From: Plantago major
Lineage: Eukaryota > Streptophyta > Magnoliopsida > Lamiales > Plantaginaceae
DNA length: 64,000 nucleotides
NCBI GenBank assembly: GCA_026545765.1
Contig: CM048842.1
Span: 32,661,167 to 32,725,166 of the forward strand
Direction of reading: 5' to 3'
Numbering within the stretch: position 1 is the first letter of the stretch; each line of letters opens with the position of its first letter. Shown here one piece after another: positions 1 to 10,821 of this stretch. A program made the position numbers and the translations under genes. Under the pieces are notes generated by a model. It was given only the letters and a program-made list of their open reading frames with translations, was not told where the DNA came from and searched no databases.

Positions 1-377
1 GTTGGTATCTCTTTCTCTCACTCTGGAACAGGAACAACACACCATTGGCTCTATAGAGATTTGGCACAGGAAGAAGCTCTTGGCATGCAGATGGCACTAA
101 TCTGGCACATCAATGGCCCAGACGGGCACACATTGGCACAACACAGGCAACTGGTTGGCACTAACTTTTGGTACATAGGTAGCACATATTTTGGAGATTA
201 TAATTCTAGCTATAGGACTTTTGTAATGGTTAGTAGGCATAGGTTTAGTCTATGGTCTTGGGCTTCTTGTTGGGATGTAACTTGTAAAAGATACTTGGCT
301 TTTGCGGGTTCCCACAAACCGCCATGAGGATGGTATAATACAACCGAGAGCGTAGGCTCTTTATTTAAAAAAAAAAA
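1..377 (+). mobile_element. LINE-like 3' tail with short poly(A)
   Basis: This segment ends in a GC-balanced stretch followed by an A-run near 367-377, the form of a plant non-LTR retrotransposon 3' end. An 88-codon frame at 61-327 has no similarity I recognise. No reverse transcriptase or RNase H motif is visible, so the assignment rests only on the tail and on the clear LINE tails elsewhere in the window. The 5' part lies outside the window. It could equally be a processed transcript or unrelated sequence. Confidence 0.22.
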
Positions 378-3345
378 TCTCATACTTCACTATTCACTGT
401 GGTGAATCTCATCCGTATTTTGTCAATGTGAAGTTGATTATGAAATCAGTATAGAGGTAAATATTAGTTCCTCAAGAACTTTCCTCGTTCAATCAATGTT
501 CGCCGACATGATACTTTTAGTCTCCTTTTGGGACTAACTGTCGGAGATGATATCTCCCCTCATTGAACTTTCTCAAACCATATGAGTTGTATATCAAACT
601 AGTCACAATTCATTTATACAACGGTACGTATCTCGAATTCGTTTGATCAAAAGGACCTCAAGTCCATGAGCTCATTTTCCATCATCATCATCATCATCGA
701 ATGGACTCACATGTAAGATTCCCATTTACATATCCATCGAATTTCGCATATGCTTTCTCGGTTCCATGTATACCGGTATATCAAATCTCTTTCCTAGATT
801 TTTGTTCATGTCAGTACTGATCATCGATATCTGAATATTGTTGGGAGGTACCACTTCCTTTCATATAGGCCATCTATTTTAATTCAGATATATATGCCAT
901 TCATGACATTCATTACTCCTCAAGAGTACCAACTGCTCGATCTTGCCAATCTTTTTGTATTGTACTTAGCATTGGAACCGTATTTCACTGAGAATCATTA
1001 GTACAATTGGCAAGTTATCTCAATGTTCAACACATGTCATTCTATAATTAATATGCAACTCTGTATGCCTCAAAATATAGGGTCATAGCGGGTTAACATT
1101 CAAATCATAAAGTTTCATGTTTGAACATATCTTGATATAGTAACATGAAGCTGAATATTTAGTTCAATTTCGAACTTTCAAATATATTGGGATCAATTCG
1201 CTCTACGAATTTATTTTTACCAGCTTCCTCATGTTCTTCCTCCCCCTAAGCTGGGAAAAACTAGCTCATACTAGTAATAAGGGCTCAAAATAGAAATTTT
1301 CATGCCCAGCTTAGATAATCATATATGCATACAACCATCTAGTATACTTCACGCATTAGTTCTCTACGAATAACAATATAATAAGGAGTCAATATATTTG
1401 CACAGTTGGATTTCTTGTGCTGAAAATAAATTTGCCCTAAAATTGGAGATCATACTTGTGGGTTTCCGGCCACTTATATATCAATAAATGTCAACTTTAA
1501 AAGTGTGACTTTTGCTCATTTCAAGATCTCCATAATCATGCTTAATCTCAATGTTGTGTCTTGCCATAGGAATAATAATTACAACATGAGAAAGCTTTCA
1601 GCACATAATCATGTGGAAACTTCATGTTTCACAACAACGGGTACTTATACCCGGATGACCTAATCTGTCACATCGAGTTATATCTCTCATACATCACTTG
1701 AATTTGGCCTTTCAATAATGTGACATTTGGACACAATCGTTGTGCCTTTCATAATTGGCAAGACTAATCATATCAATTCCTTCAGGAATTTAGTCTAATA
1801 TATGTTATTGAGCACAGTTTTGTTAGAGTACAAGCTCTTGTATGATGATGAACTCAAGCCATACACTTTCGTTATGTCTTCTCGACATAATCCATATCTA
1901 GAGGGTATATATAAAAACTTGAGTATTTGCAATATAATGCTCCCCTCAAATACTCATGGCATCATTAATGTTTTACCAATTTCATGTTGGTAATCATATA
2001 TATCTCACGATATATGACAAGCTAACTCAATGCAAGCTTTTATCATTGACAAGCAGTCACGTGTTGATGCAATATCATCCAACACTATCATCCAAGCATA
2101 TTTTGGCCTCGTTTGCCTCGTATATGTCATATTTTGCCTCATGCAATGACGCATGCTTTTTTTGCGATATTGCTACTATGTTAGCATATTGGAGGTATGA
2201 AAAATAGTGTATGCTTTTCTAGCATACCATCATCAGTAACTGTCTCACAACATAAGTGATTTTGATATATCCAACAACGTCGGTTGGTTATCCACACTTT
2301 ATTTGCATCACCATCAATAATATCGTCCAATATGGGTGTGCATAATATATCCCAAACAACGTCAGTTGGTTATTCCATACTTCTTTGGAATTTCATAAAT
2401 TCTCAATCTTCAATTCTCGACCACTTCCGGTTTATGATGTTTTGTATCACATATTCACCTCAGGGAATATGGTAGATTGTTTTTAATATTCAAGATAATA
2501 TTATATAATAAGAATAAAGAACAATGAATAAAATAAAACTTATCTCGACCGGTGTAAGTATTTGAGTGTCATGATTTTATGTACGTACATCCCTTAGAAT
2601 ATTTATCTTTATCTTCTAGACTTCTGGCTACTAGAACTTCTTCGATTATCTATGCCATGCAATTTTACCTCATAAGAACAATTATGAAATATATTAGAAT
2701 TTATCAAAAGATAGAATGAACAAAATCGAAAAGAAGTAAAATGCTACTCAGCTTGTGACCGTGATATCACATGCGATACAATAAAACAATCACTTCCCAT
2801 GCACCAATTCTTTCCCTAAACTCAGTATTGTAACATGAAGGCTCAAGAAAAATTCAACTAATTCAACTTTCAACAAATTAGCAAATTAACAAAAGGTAAG
2901 CTCATAGTATCGATATCGAAAAGAAAAGGAAAGAAAAAGTTGAATAAGTAGTGCTTGGCATATGCAAGTGATATGGCGCGTAGTCGGCATAGTGTGCATT
3001 GACTTGCGCCAGTGAAGCCTCCGCCAACCTGAAGTTTGAAAAAAATCAATAATTAATACAATTGATGATTATAAATTAATATGAGAAAAGGTGGAAGAAG
3101 TAATTAGCGCCAGTATTGGAAGGAGTAGAATTAATAATCTCTATTGATGATTATCATCATCCACCGCCGTCATCATTGATTACTGTGTGGACTGTGGTTA
3201 TCCAATGCTTATCACCGCCGTCTCATTCATTTAGATCTAAAGGATTAGGAGTTGGATGGTCGGGAGAATTTTTTTTTTCTTTTCTTCGTGATATTGGCCG
3301 GAGGATAAATTTGGTTGAGCACTATCGTGCTGATAACGTGTTGAT
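378..3345 (-). mobile_element. ORF-poor antisense LTR-retrotransposon remnant
   Basis: About 3 kb of AT-rich sequence without a convincing gene. The longest open frames are under 110 codons and unrecognised. At the right end the reverse complement of 3,325-3,342 reads as a primer-binding-site-like ACACGTTATCAGCACGA, a sequence typical of the 5' end of some plant copia elements. That would place an LTR to its right and a decayed internal region to its left, on the minus strand. A short CAT microsatellite lies near 680-698, and a loosely repeated phrase near 2,275-2,305 and 2,348-2,380. No second LTR was found. The identification is inference from the primer site alone. Confidence 0.3.
3325..3342 (-). 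other. Primer-binding-site-like sequence
   Basis: Read on the minus strand this is CACGTTATCAGCACGA with flanking A/C, resembling the tRNA-primed start site seen next to 5' LTRs in some plant copia elements. The sequence immediately left (minus-strand downstream) carries no intact gag frame, so only the site itself supports an element here. Confidence 0.35.
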
Positions 3346-3522
3346 AAATAATTGTAGTGTTATTCTGTATATTCAAATGATAATACATGGGAGTATATAT
3401 ACAAGTATGAGAGAATCTTCTAAAACTTATCTACAAGGTATTTGACTACATCTAGAAGAGTATTCACAACAGATAATACTTCATCTAGTTACAAGTCTAA
3501 CTGGATACAAACTCTTGTATAT

Positions 3523-3659
3523 ATATATACCTTTCTTCTCCTAGAACAGATTCACTCATTCATTTTCATTTTACTGCTCATTCTTCTCTTCAAGAGAGAT
3601 TGAAGCTTTCTCTGTAATTCAGTTTTGTTATCAATACAATTCGGTTATTGAATTTCACA
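3523..3659 (+). repeat. 5' LTR (right part) of Gag-only element
   Basis: This direct repeat matches the 3' part of 5,041-5,183 with few differences. The right copy has an extra duplication of the TTCATTTTCATT phrase. It ends in CA immediately before TGGTATCA at 3,660, as expected for an LTR followed by a Met-tRNA primer site. Confidence 0.7.
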
Positions 3660-3742
3660 TGGTATCATTCGCTATTCGATCTTGAGTTCTTCCGCATCGC
3701 TGTTTCATTTGATCGATTTGATCTATTTCTGGTTCGTATCAA

Positions 3743-4855
3743 TGGAGAACTCTACTCCGAATCCTGATGTTGTTCCTAATGTTTCGTCAATTCCCAATGT
3801 TTCAAATGTTTCGATTCGAAATCCGGTTGAAGATTCAACTTCACCATACTTTATTCATGCTGCTGATATAGACATGAGTATTTCTATTTTCAAATTTTAA
3901 TGGTGATAACTACCTTTCTTGGAGCAAAACGATTATGATGAATCTGCAGGCTAAGAATAAAGCTTCATTTGTTGATGGCTCAATAACTGTTCCGCCGATT
4001 GCTACAACAGATCCTGTAATGGTGGTTGCTTGGCAGAGAAATAATAGCTTGGTGCCATCTTGGCTGATGATGGCAGTTGCTCCGGAGATTCGCAATAGTC
4101 TTATGTACATTACTATTGCATATGAAGCTTGGGAGGAGTTGCGTTCTAGATATGCCAGGAGTGATGGTCCAAGGGTGTTCCAGCTGAATAAATAGTTGAG
4201 TTCTATCAAACAGGGCTCACAAACGGTAACTGTTTACTATAATGTGTTTTAAAGGCTGATGGGATGAGTTTAGTACTTACAGAATTATGCCTCAATGTAC
4301 TTGTGGAGCTATGAGCAAGTGTGTTTGTGATTTGTTCAAGTTCATGTATGCTACGCAACAACAAGATTGTGGTATGAAATTCTTAGTTGGATTACATAAG
4401 TCATATGCTCATTTAAGAAGTCAATTGTTGATGAATATTCCTCTTCCATCATTGTCAAAGATTCATTCAATTTTGCTTCAAGAAGAAAGTCAGAGGTGTT
4501 TGCATGTCTTTAAATCAGTCTGCAATTGGTCATGGAGGTAGTGGAAATGTCTATCAAGGCAATGGTACAGCTTGTGCTGTAAACAAGTTTGTCAAATATA
4601 ATAATAAAGGCAGACAACGTCCTATATGTTCTCATTGTGAGAAACCTGGGCATACAGTTGATAGTTGCGTTGTGCTACATGGTTTTCCACCAGGATGGAA
4701 AGATATCCTACTAAGTCTCAATCTTATAGTGGAGCACCATATAAGTCTACAGCTGCTGCTGTTCAAATCACTGAGACATTTGATATGCAAACACAGGCTA
4801 ATGATCTAGATTATACTTTTGATCAATTGTGTAATATTAATCTCTTGTCTTGCTA
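3743..4855 (+). pseudogene. gag: Copia-type Gag, frameshifted
   Basis: Gag packages retrotransposon RNA into virus-like particles. Reading starts at ATG 3,743 (MENSTPNPDVV). A frameshift near 3,890 leads into the frame with NYLSWSKTIMMNLQAKNK and the W...L...SRYA core of the plant copia Gag (UBN2-like) domain at 3,905-4,194. A stop follows at about 4,194-4,196. Frames at 4,287-4,541 carry the FLVGLHKSYAHLRSQLL and PLPSLSKIHSILLQEE blocks typical of Gag C-termini. Residues around 4,622-4,680 form a CX2CX4HX4C zinc knuckle (CSHCEKPGHTVDSC). No pol follows; a stop ends the last frame at 4,855. At least three lesions make it non-functional as it stands. Confidence 0.75.
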
Positions 4856-4931
4856 AATAAGCAGAGGTTAGTTTCGAAATTGATTGAATTGTTCTTTGTT
4901 TCCCGCCATAACTTTGTAAAGTGAAGAAGCG

Positions 4932-5183
4932 TGTTATTGTATTGTATTCTATTAGTTAGTCTGATGGCAACTTTACATGTTTGTACTATTAGCTATATCA
5001 GTTGTACATTATGGCAGTTAGGTAGGTAGGTACATATATACCTTTCTTCTCGTAGAACAGATTCACTCATTCATTTTCATTATTCATTTTCATTTTACTG
5101 CTCATTCTTCTCTTCAAGAGAGATTGAAGCATTCTCTGTAATTCAATTTTGTTATCAATACAATTCGGTTATTGAATTTCACA
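4932..5183 (+). repeat. 3' LTR of Gag-only element
   Basis: The LTR begins TG after a purine-rich tract and ends CA. Its 3' half is a direct repeat of 3,523-3,659. Its 5' half has no clear match left of 3,523, so the left LTR is truncated, rearranged, or diverged there. Confidence 0.65.
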
Positions 5184-5335
5184 CAGGACATGGACGGAGG
5201 GTGGTGGATGCGGTGGATCTGCAGCAGCAGAGATGAGGATGATTGGGATGAGGAAGACGAAGAGCAGAGCAGAGCAGGAGAATTCATGGCGTTGAATTGA
5301 TCTGTTAGCTAGTCACAAAATGTGGTATCTCTATC
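5184..5335. other. Unassigned spacer
   Basis: GA-rich sequence with no open frame of note. It carries no recognisable element ends except the start of the hAT-like end that follows at 5,336. Confidence 0.4.
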
Positions 5336-6180
5336 CAGGGCCGGATTAGGGCCCGTGTGAGGAGCCGTCTCGCACAGGGCCCAACATATCCGGGGGCCCA
5401 AAAATTTCATTTCAGTTATAGTGTGATACCTATGTCGTAAAAAATGTAGAGAATTTCTTGTTGTCCAGTGGTAGGGGTGCACGTTCGGATTAATCCGATC
5501 CAATCCGATTCGAAGTTCGGATCAATCCGAAGTTTCGGACCACTAAAGGCTCAATCCGAAATCCGATCCGAACGATCGGATCGGATTTCGGATTAATCCG
5601 AAAAAGTTCGGATTGGATCGGATTTAATCCGAATAATCCGAACTTTAATTAAAAAAAAACTGAAATATCATTTCGTAGCCAAATTAAATACTAGTTCAGT
5701 AGTTCCACATTCAAAATAAACAAAATAAAGTTCACAAGTTTACTTCAAGTCTAAAACAACAAATATGAAAAGTTTGGAGTTCATGTTCTAGAATAACGAC
5801 TAGTCGATTACATTCTTTGAAGTAAAAATAGAAAGTGCATATTTCCAACAGCCAAAATCCAACTTCCCAGCATCCTAAGTATTTTGTATTTTGTTTGGCT
5901 GGATAAGGGGAAAAAATATATATATATTTTTTTTATTAATTCGGATTTTCGCATTAATCCAAAAATCTTCGGATAAAAAATATCATAATCCGTGATCCGA
6001 TCCGATGTAATCGGATCGGATCGGATCGAATTTTCGGATTTTCAGATCGAATTTCGAATTTTATGATCACCCCTATCCAGTGGCTATGGTACTTGTTCAT
6101 GCTTCCTGTTTTGTTTTGATGTCCCGTGTTCGATCCTGCTTGGATGTATAATTTCTTTATGTTTTCTATTTTTCTCTCAT
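5336..6180. mobile_element. hAT-like end plus SINE-like segment, split by a MITE
   Basis: CAGGGCCGGATT at 5,336 followed by alternating GGGCCC/GAGGAG text resembles the end at 23,020-23,088 read in reverse, so it is probably one end of a related hAT element. Further right, across the MITE at 5,472-6,075, GTTCGATCC at 6,128-6,136 matches a polymerase III B box. The target phrase TCCAGTGG sits where an A-box region could lie, as in tRNA-derived SINEs. I could not find the other hAT end or a SINE tail, so both assignments are tentative. Confidence 0.3.
5472..6075. mobile_element. hAT MITE 1 with TCGGATTAATCCGA reiterations
   Basis: A 604-bp element with ends TAGGGGTG and CACCCCTA. It is flanked by a perfect 8-bp target duplication, TCCAGTGG, at 5,464-5,471 and 6,076-6,083. 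Both subterminal regions consist of reiterated, self-complementary TTCGGATTAATCCGAA-type units; the centre is ordinary AT-rich sequence. There is no transposase, so it would depend on an autonomous hAT in trans. The 8-bp duplication and TAGGG...CCCTA ends are hAT hallmarks. Confidence 0.88.
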
Positions 6181-6947
6181 TACGTTCGTTTACCCCCAAT
6201 TTCATTTTTATCTGATTTCTTCCCCAAACTCTAATTCTATTAATTACGATTAATCACTTATCCCTTATAGCGTTTTCTTTACTCATTATTTTACAATTTC
6301 TTTTAAATATCATTCTAGTTTTGTTATGTTAGTAAATTTTATTACAAAGTTCAATATTAATGGGTGTGCAAAATATTTTCCTCTCCTCTTAAATTCCAGT
6401 ATCCATCTATTGAGACTTATATTTTATTTATATATTATACAGTTCTAATACAACTATTACATTTCTTTCTTGGTCATATTTTACACTCATTTACATCTTT
6501 TTGCCACTATATTTACACTGCACTTTAATATTAGTGTTAAATACAAATGTGACATTTGATTCATGATCTTTTATTTCTTTTTCTATTTATCAAATTGTTT
6601 AAAAATTTCTTAGAAATTTAAGGTGAAACTTTACCTATCCAAGTTCCAACATCTTATATTTAGTTATAGTGAAATATGGTGTCGTTTTTATATCTTAGTA
6701 AAACATAAAGATTTTAGTGAAACATTTGAAAATTCTTGTTAATACTACTACATATTTGGTCTTCATGACTTCATTTTAAAATTATGAGTGACATTTGTAT
6801 ATTTGTATACGTTGTTTACCTATGAACAAAAGTATAGAACTCAAGATAACAAAATTCGTACTGGGGCCAAAATTATTGAGCCATGGATATCAAACAAGCT
6901 CAACTTGGAACAATGAGTATCAAATAAAGGATCACCAAGAGGCTTTC
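6181..6947. other. AT-rich spacer, no gene seen
   Basis: About 770 bp of AT-rich sequence without an open frame above noise, repeat structure, or element ends that I can recognise. Confidence 0.5.
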
Positions 6948-7250
6948 GGCCTGTTTGGGACGGGATTATAATTGAGTGAAAATTTGTGTTTGATATAGAG
7001 TTAAAATTTTATAGGTTTTTTAGGGTTGTTATATAGGGTGGGTAAGAGTGAGTTGATATGTGTAAGATATTTTAAGATTATTTGATTGGTTTTAATGATA
7101 TTTGATTGATTTAAGGTTGTTATAATAAATGAAAAAGTGAAATAAGAGAAAAATAGTAGGTAGATAGATAAGTTTTAATTGAGTTGTAAATAGTAGGTGG
7201 ATTAAAATGGATATTTTTCCGGCTCAATTAAAATTGCAAAACAAACACGA
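6948..7250. mobile_element. Possible MITE with GGCCTGTTTGGG end
   Basis: The left end GGCCTGTTTGGGACGGG and the right part CTCAATTAAAATTGCAAAACAAACAC are imperfectly complementary, consistent with a small TIR element of the GGCCTGTTTGG type. No unambiguous target duplication was found. It sits directly next to the decayed copia pol at 7,262, where that element's 3' LTR would be expected. Confidence 0.3.
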
Positions 7251-7263
7251 TTACCTTGCCGCC

Positions 7264-7851
7264 TCAATTAAAACGGAGGTGTAGTTCTATCCCAAATAGT
7301 CTATTTGTCATTATGTCTGCTATCATTTGTTCTATAGGAATTTGAAAGACTTGAATCTTCTCCCTTATAAAATGACAATCCAATTCTATGTGTTTAGTCC
7401 TTTCATATTGAACTAGATTGTTGGCAAGACAGTAAGCATACTTGCTATTTGTATATATATGCGCAGGAATAGTAGATGTAACACCTAAATCTTGTAGCAA
7501 ATAGAATAACCATTGCACTTCACAAGTTGTGCTTGCAAGAGCCCTATACTCTGCCTCAGTGCTACTTCTACTAATAGTAGGTTGCTTCTTGGTTTTCCAG
7601 GATATTAAAGATGATCCTAAGAATATATTGTAACCTATAACACTCTTCCTTGTATAAGGGCATGTGGTCCAATCACTATCACTGTAGGCACTTAGTTGAT
7701 AATCTTCATGCCTTGATAATAATATGCCTTTACCAGGAGAATTCTGGAGATATCTTAAGACTCTATAAGCTGCTTCCAGATGATCTGTAGTAGGTTTGCT
7801 CATGAATTGACTTAAGTTTTGAATTGCAAAGCTTAAATCAGGCCATGTCAT
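7264..7851 (-). pseudogene. pol: Copia reverse transcriptase end and RNase H
   Basis: The 195-codon frame carries the copia pattern near its start (MTWPDLSFAIQNLSQFMSKP), then YRVLRYLQNSPGKGILL, the SDWTTCPYTRKS motif, and the RNase H signature ISRSSTEAEYRALAS at about residues 93-107. KHIELDCHFIREKIQ and ADIMTNRLFG close the domain. RNase H removes the RNA strand during reverse transcription. It is separated from the reverse transcriptase core by the MITE and a stop between 7,852 and 7,860. Confidence 0.85.
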
Positions 7852-7985
7852 GTTTAAATAAACCTATCTCCCAGTGAGTGTCCTGTAAACTGTTGCATCT
7901 GGTAATAGTGTGCCAGATGTTGCTATAAGTCTTGATTTGCAATCCATAGGAGTATTGACAGGTTATCTCCCCATGTAACCAGTCT

Positions 7986-8673
7986 TAGGGCTGGGGGTCG
8001 GACGGGATATTTGGGACTTTGGGATTTTGGGATCGGGAATTCGAGATCGGGACATTTTTTTCACGTCCCAATCCCATCCCAAATAAAGTCGGGATTTTCG
8101 GGATTGGGACTTTGGGATTCGGGCGGGATTTCGGGATCCTAAATAAGCCTAAAGCATATTCATCACCCAATTCAAATATAGCATTTGCAGGTAGCTGTGC
8201 GCTATTTTCTTAGACAAATATAGGCAGCATAAGAAATTTGATTCAGAATTTGAACATCATCATACAAGTAATTCCAGTACAAGTTAGACCAATAAGACAA
8301 TCTAAAGTTGCTTCAGAACACCAATGGTTGAATGTTGATCCAAAAGTTGCAAGTGCATACTGCATACAAGTAATTCCACTCTCAAAATATTGTACTATCA
8401 AATTTGATTAAATGTTTCAATTCTACTTATAATAATTTCACTAACTAATACTAGTAACTAATTTGAAAAATTGCAGGGACTTCTTCATATATAAAATTCC
8501 ATTTGGGATCCCAAATCCCAATTGGGACGCAAAATCAATCCCAATCCCATCCCAATATTTAATATGGGAATTCGGGATTTATCCCAATCGGGATTTTTGG
8601 GATCGGGATTTTCGGGATAATCCCATTCGGGATCGGGATTTTCCCAATGTCCCATACCAAACCCCCACCGCTA
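7986..8673. mobile_element. hAT MITE 2 with GGGATTTTCGGGAT reiterations
   Basis: A 688-bp element. The ends are TAGGGCTGGGGGT and ACCCCCACCGCTA, and the flanking 8-bp duplication ACCAGTCT lies at 7,978-7,985 and 8,674-8,681. Both flanks of the interior are filled with reiterated GGGATT/TCGGGATTTTGGGAT units in opposite orientations. The insertion splits copia pol: the codons on either side are continuous once the element and one copy of the duplication are discounted. It has no coding capacity of its own; the 64- and 74-codon frames are repeat translations. Confidence 0.88.
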
Positions 8674-9072
8674 ACCAGTCTCTTTGAGCAAGTCTAGGGC
8701 ATATTTTCTTTGAGTTAATATGATCCCTTTCTCTGACTGAGCTACCTCCAATCCAAGCATATATCCGAGCTTTCCCAGATCTTTAATAGTAAATTGCTTG
8801 TGTAGATGATGTTTCACCAGCTCAATCTCATGTAAATTGTTACCTACTAATATCACATCATCAACATACACGGCTAGTGCTGTGAAAGAATCAGTAGTAC
8901 TTTTGATGAATAAAGAACTGTCAGCTTTAGACTCTATATACCCATAATCTAGAAAACAAGTTGTAAGTTTATAGAACCATTGTCTTGAGGCCTGTTTGAG
9001 CCCATACAATGATTTAATCAGCTTGCAAACTCTGTTGTCATTGGGTTTACAGTATCCATGCGGTGATAACAT
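8674..9072 (-). pseudogene. pol: Copia reverse transcriptase core
   Basis: This frame holds KSLYGLKQASRQWFYKL near its start, the catalytic AVYVDDVILVGNN block and the QFTIKDLGKLGYMLGLEVA block, all diagnostic of Ty1/copia reverse transcriptase, which makes element cDNA. It is truncated by the MITE at its C-terminal side and by a frame break at about 9,073 at its N-terminal side, which leads to the linker region. Confidence 0.88.
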
Positions 9073-9100
9073 TCTTTCCTGTAGGAAGAGGTGTTAACAC

Positions 9101-9586
9101 CTAAGTGTTATTTGTTTCAAGAGCATCTAACTCAGCTTGCATTGCTTTCTGCCATTCTGTATGATTAATAGCTTCTTTACAGGACTTTGGCTCATCTATT
9201 TGAGTTATAGAAGCTGTAAAACAAGCATACTCAGGACAAAGTTGATCAATAGATAAATTGTTTGAAATAGGATAAAGTTTGCCTGTAGAGTTAGTGTGAA
9301 TGAAATTGCTATGTGCAAAATTAGTTGAATGTTGTAAAGAAGGTGGTAAAGCACATTCATACACCCTGAGATGTGCAGGAATAGTTCTTGATCTTGTAGA
9401 TTGTCTGACATTACCAACTGGTGAAATAACTGAGATAACATTATCATCAACTGAGAGATCAGTATTATCAAAAGTATGTAAATCAGGCGAGGAAGAGATA
9501 TCTGAGATAATTGACTCAGTGATTGTCATCTGATAAAATTGACATACTAGAACCTGCATTTGTATCAACCACAAGTATATGTGCAT
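9101..9586 (-). pseudogene. pol: Copia integrase C-terminus/linker to reverse transcriptase
   Basis: A 161-codon frame with the low-complexity linker followed by ITQIDEPKSCKEAINHTEWQ and KAMQAELDALETNNT, the block that in copia polyproteins just precedes the reverse transcriptase. It overlaps out-of-frame fragments, so the polyprotein is frameshifted on both sides. Confidence 0.8.
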
Positions 9587-9650
9587 GAAACAGGAGGATG
9601 AGTAACAACAGGTGTAAGAACAGGTGTATCAAAATAATGAGAAAATTGAT

Positions 9651-10192
9651 CTACCTGTGTAGAAGATTTATGATAAAAAATAGCTTGATAAGGAAACACA
9701 TGTTCCTCAAAAATAACAGCTCTTGATATAATAACCTGTTGTGTGTCAATGTCATAACACCAAGAGGATATCCCAGAAAAACACACTTCACAGCTCTCTG
9801 AGCAAATTTATGTCTATGAGTATGTAAAGTACTTGCATAACAAAGAGATCCAAAAGTGCGCATATAATCATAATTGACCTTAACATTATAGAGCATTTCA
9901 AAAGGGATTTACCTTTCAGGTTTGCATAAGGTAATCAATTGATTAAATGCACTGCACATTGATCACTATCAGACCAGAAACATAATGGCAAATGAGAAGA
10001 AAAGAGAAGAGATATTGCCACCTGTAAAATGTGTTGGTGTTTTCTTTCTACAACACTATTTTGCTGAGGTGTTGCCACACAACTCCTCTGATGAATAATG
10101 CCATTTGCTTTGTAGAAATAAGAGAATAAAAATTCCTGACCATTATCTGATCTGACATACTTAACAACACAATTAAATTGAGTTTTAACCAT
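9651..10192 (-). pseudogene. pol: Copia integrase catalytic region, frameshifted
   Basis: Integrase inserts element cDNA into the host chromosome. The frame at 9,935-10,192 contains VRSDNGQEF (second catalytic Asp region) and ATPQQNSVVERKHQHIL, with the Glu of the D,D-35-E triad. The frame at 9,651-9,896 contains [13 protein letters not shown] and [15 protein letters not shown], the following conserved copia blocks. A frame break lies near 9,900-9,935. Confidence 0.83.
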
Positions 10193-10344
10193 TAAACATA
10201 AATCTTTAATATATTGTCTTGCCTCAAACTTCTAATTCATCATGAAAATCCAGGTACACCTTATAAAATCATCAACAATAGTGAGAAAATATCTGAAATT
10301 ATCATGTGAAATAAAACTGAAAGGGCCCCAAATGTCAACATTTA

Positions 10345-10821
10345 TTATTTCAAAAGCATGAGAAGTACAATTGTGCTATCTGGAAATGGTAATCTCTTTT
10401 GCCTTGCAAAGTGACAAATGTCACAAACAGTAGTTTTACAATGAGAAACACCAGGAATTTGCAAAGGGCAAAGCTTAGAGTAAGGTACATGGCGTAATCT
10501 AGCATGCCATATATCACTTAAAACATGTTTAACAGCAACATTTATTTGCCCAACTGGTTGATCAACTCTGACTTCATTCAGTGAATCTTTAAGATGATAA
10601 AGCCCAATTTTAACTTCAGCACAAGTAATCGGCTTGTTTTGGATCATATCATGTAAAAAAACATCTATTTGATAAGAATATAGCAGCCAGTCTGCCATTT
10701 TTAGTAAGACTTGATATAGATAAAAGATTAAGTCCAAAAGCTCGAGCATATAAAACATTTTCAAGATGCAAATTATCCAATAATTTGACAGATCCAATAA
10801 ATGTTGCTTTAGTTTGATCAC
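10345..10821 (-). pseudogene. pol: Copia GAG-pre-integrase region
   Basis: It contains DIWHARLRHVPYSKL and, further on, CDICHFARQKRLPFP. This is the zinc-binding HHCC-type region between protease and integrase in copia polyproteins. It ends before the catalytic integrase fragment and overlaps the protease frame at its other end, so a frameshift separates them. Confidence 0.8.

Larger units (their letters stand above)
3523..5183 (+). mobile_element. Gag-only LTR retrotransposon (TR-GAG-like, non-autonomous)
   Basis: A 1.7-kb element bounded by direct repeats. 3,523-3,659 and about 5,041-5,183 share the same text, from ATACCTTTCTTCTC through ATTGAATTTCACA. The left repeat is followed at once by TGGTATCA, the start of an initiator-Met tRNA primer site. 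A purine-rich tract at 4,917-4,930 precedes the right LTR, which begins TGTTATTG at 4,932 and ends CA at 5,183 (252 bp). The left LTR could not be followed further left than 3,523. Between the LTRs there is only gag-type coding sequence with a zinc knuckle; no protease, integrase or reverse transcriptase is present. It therefore looks like a non-autonomous copia relative mobilised in trans, now decayed. Confidence 0.75.

Noticed and set aside
6121-6140. Intact tRNA gene suggested by the GTTCGATCC B box
   Set aside because: No cloverleaf can be drawn and the A box is unclear. At best it is a tRNA-derived SINE fragment.
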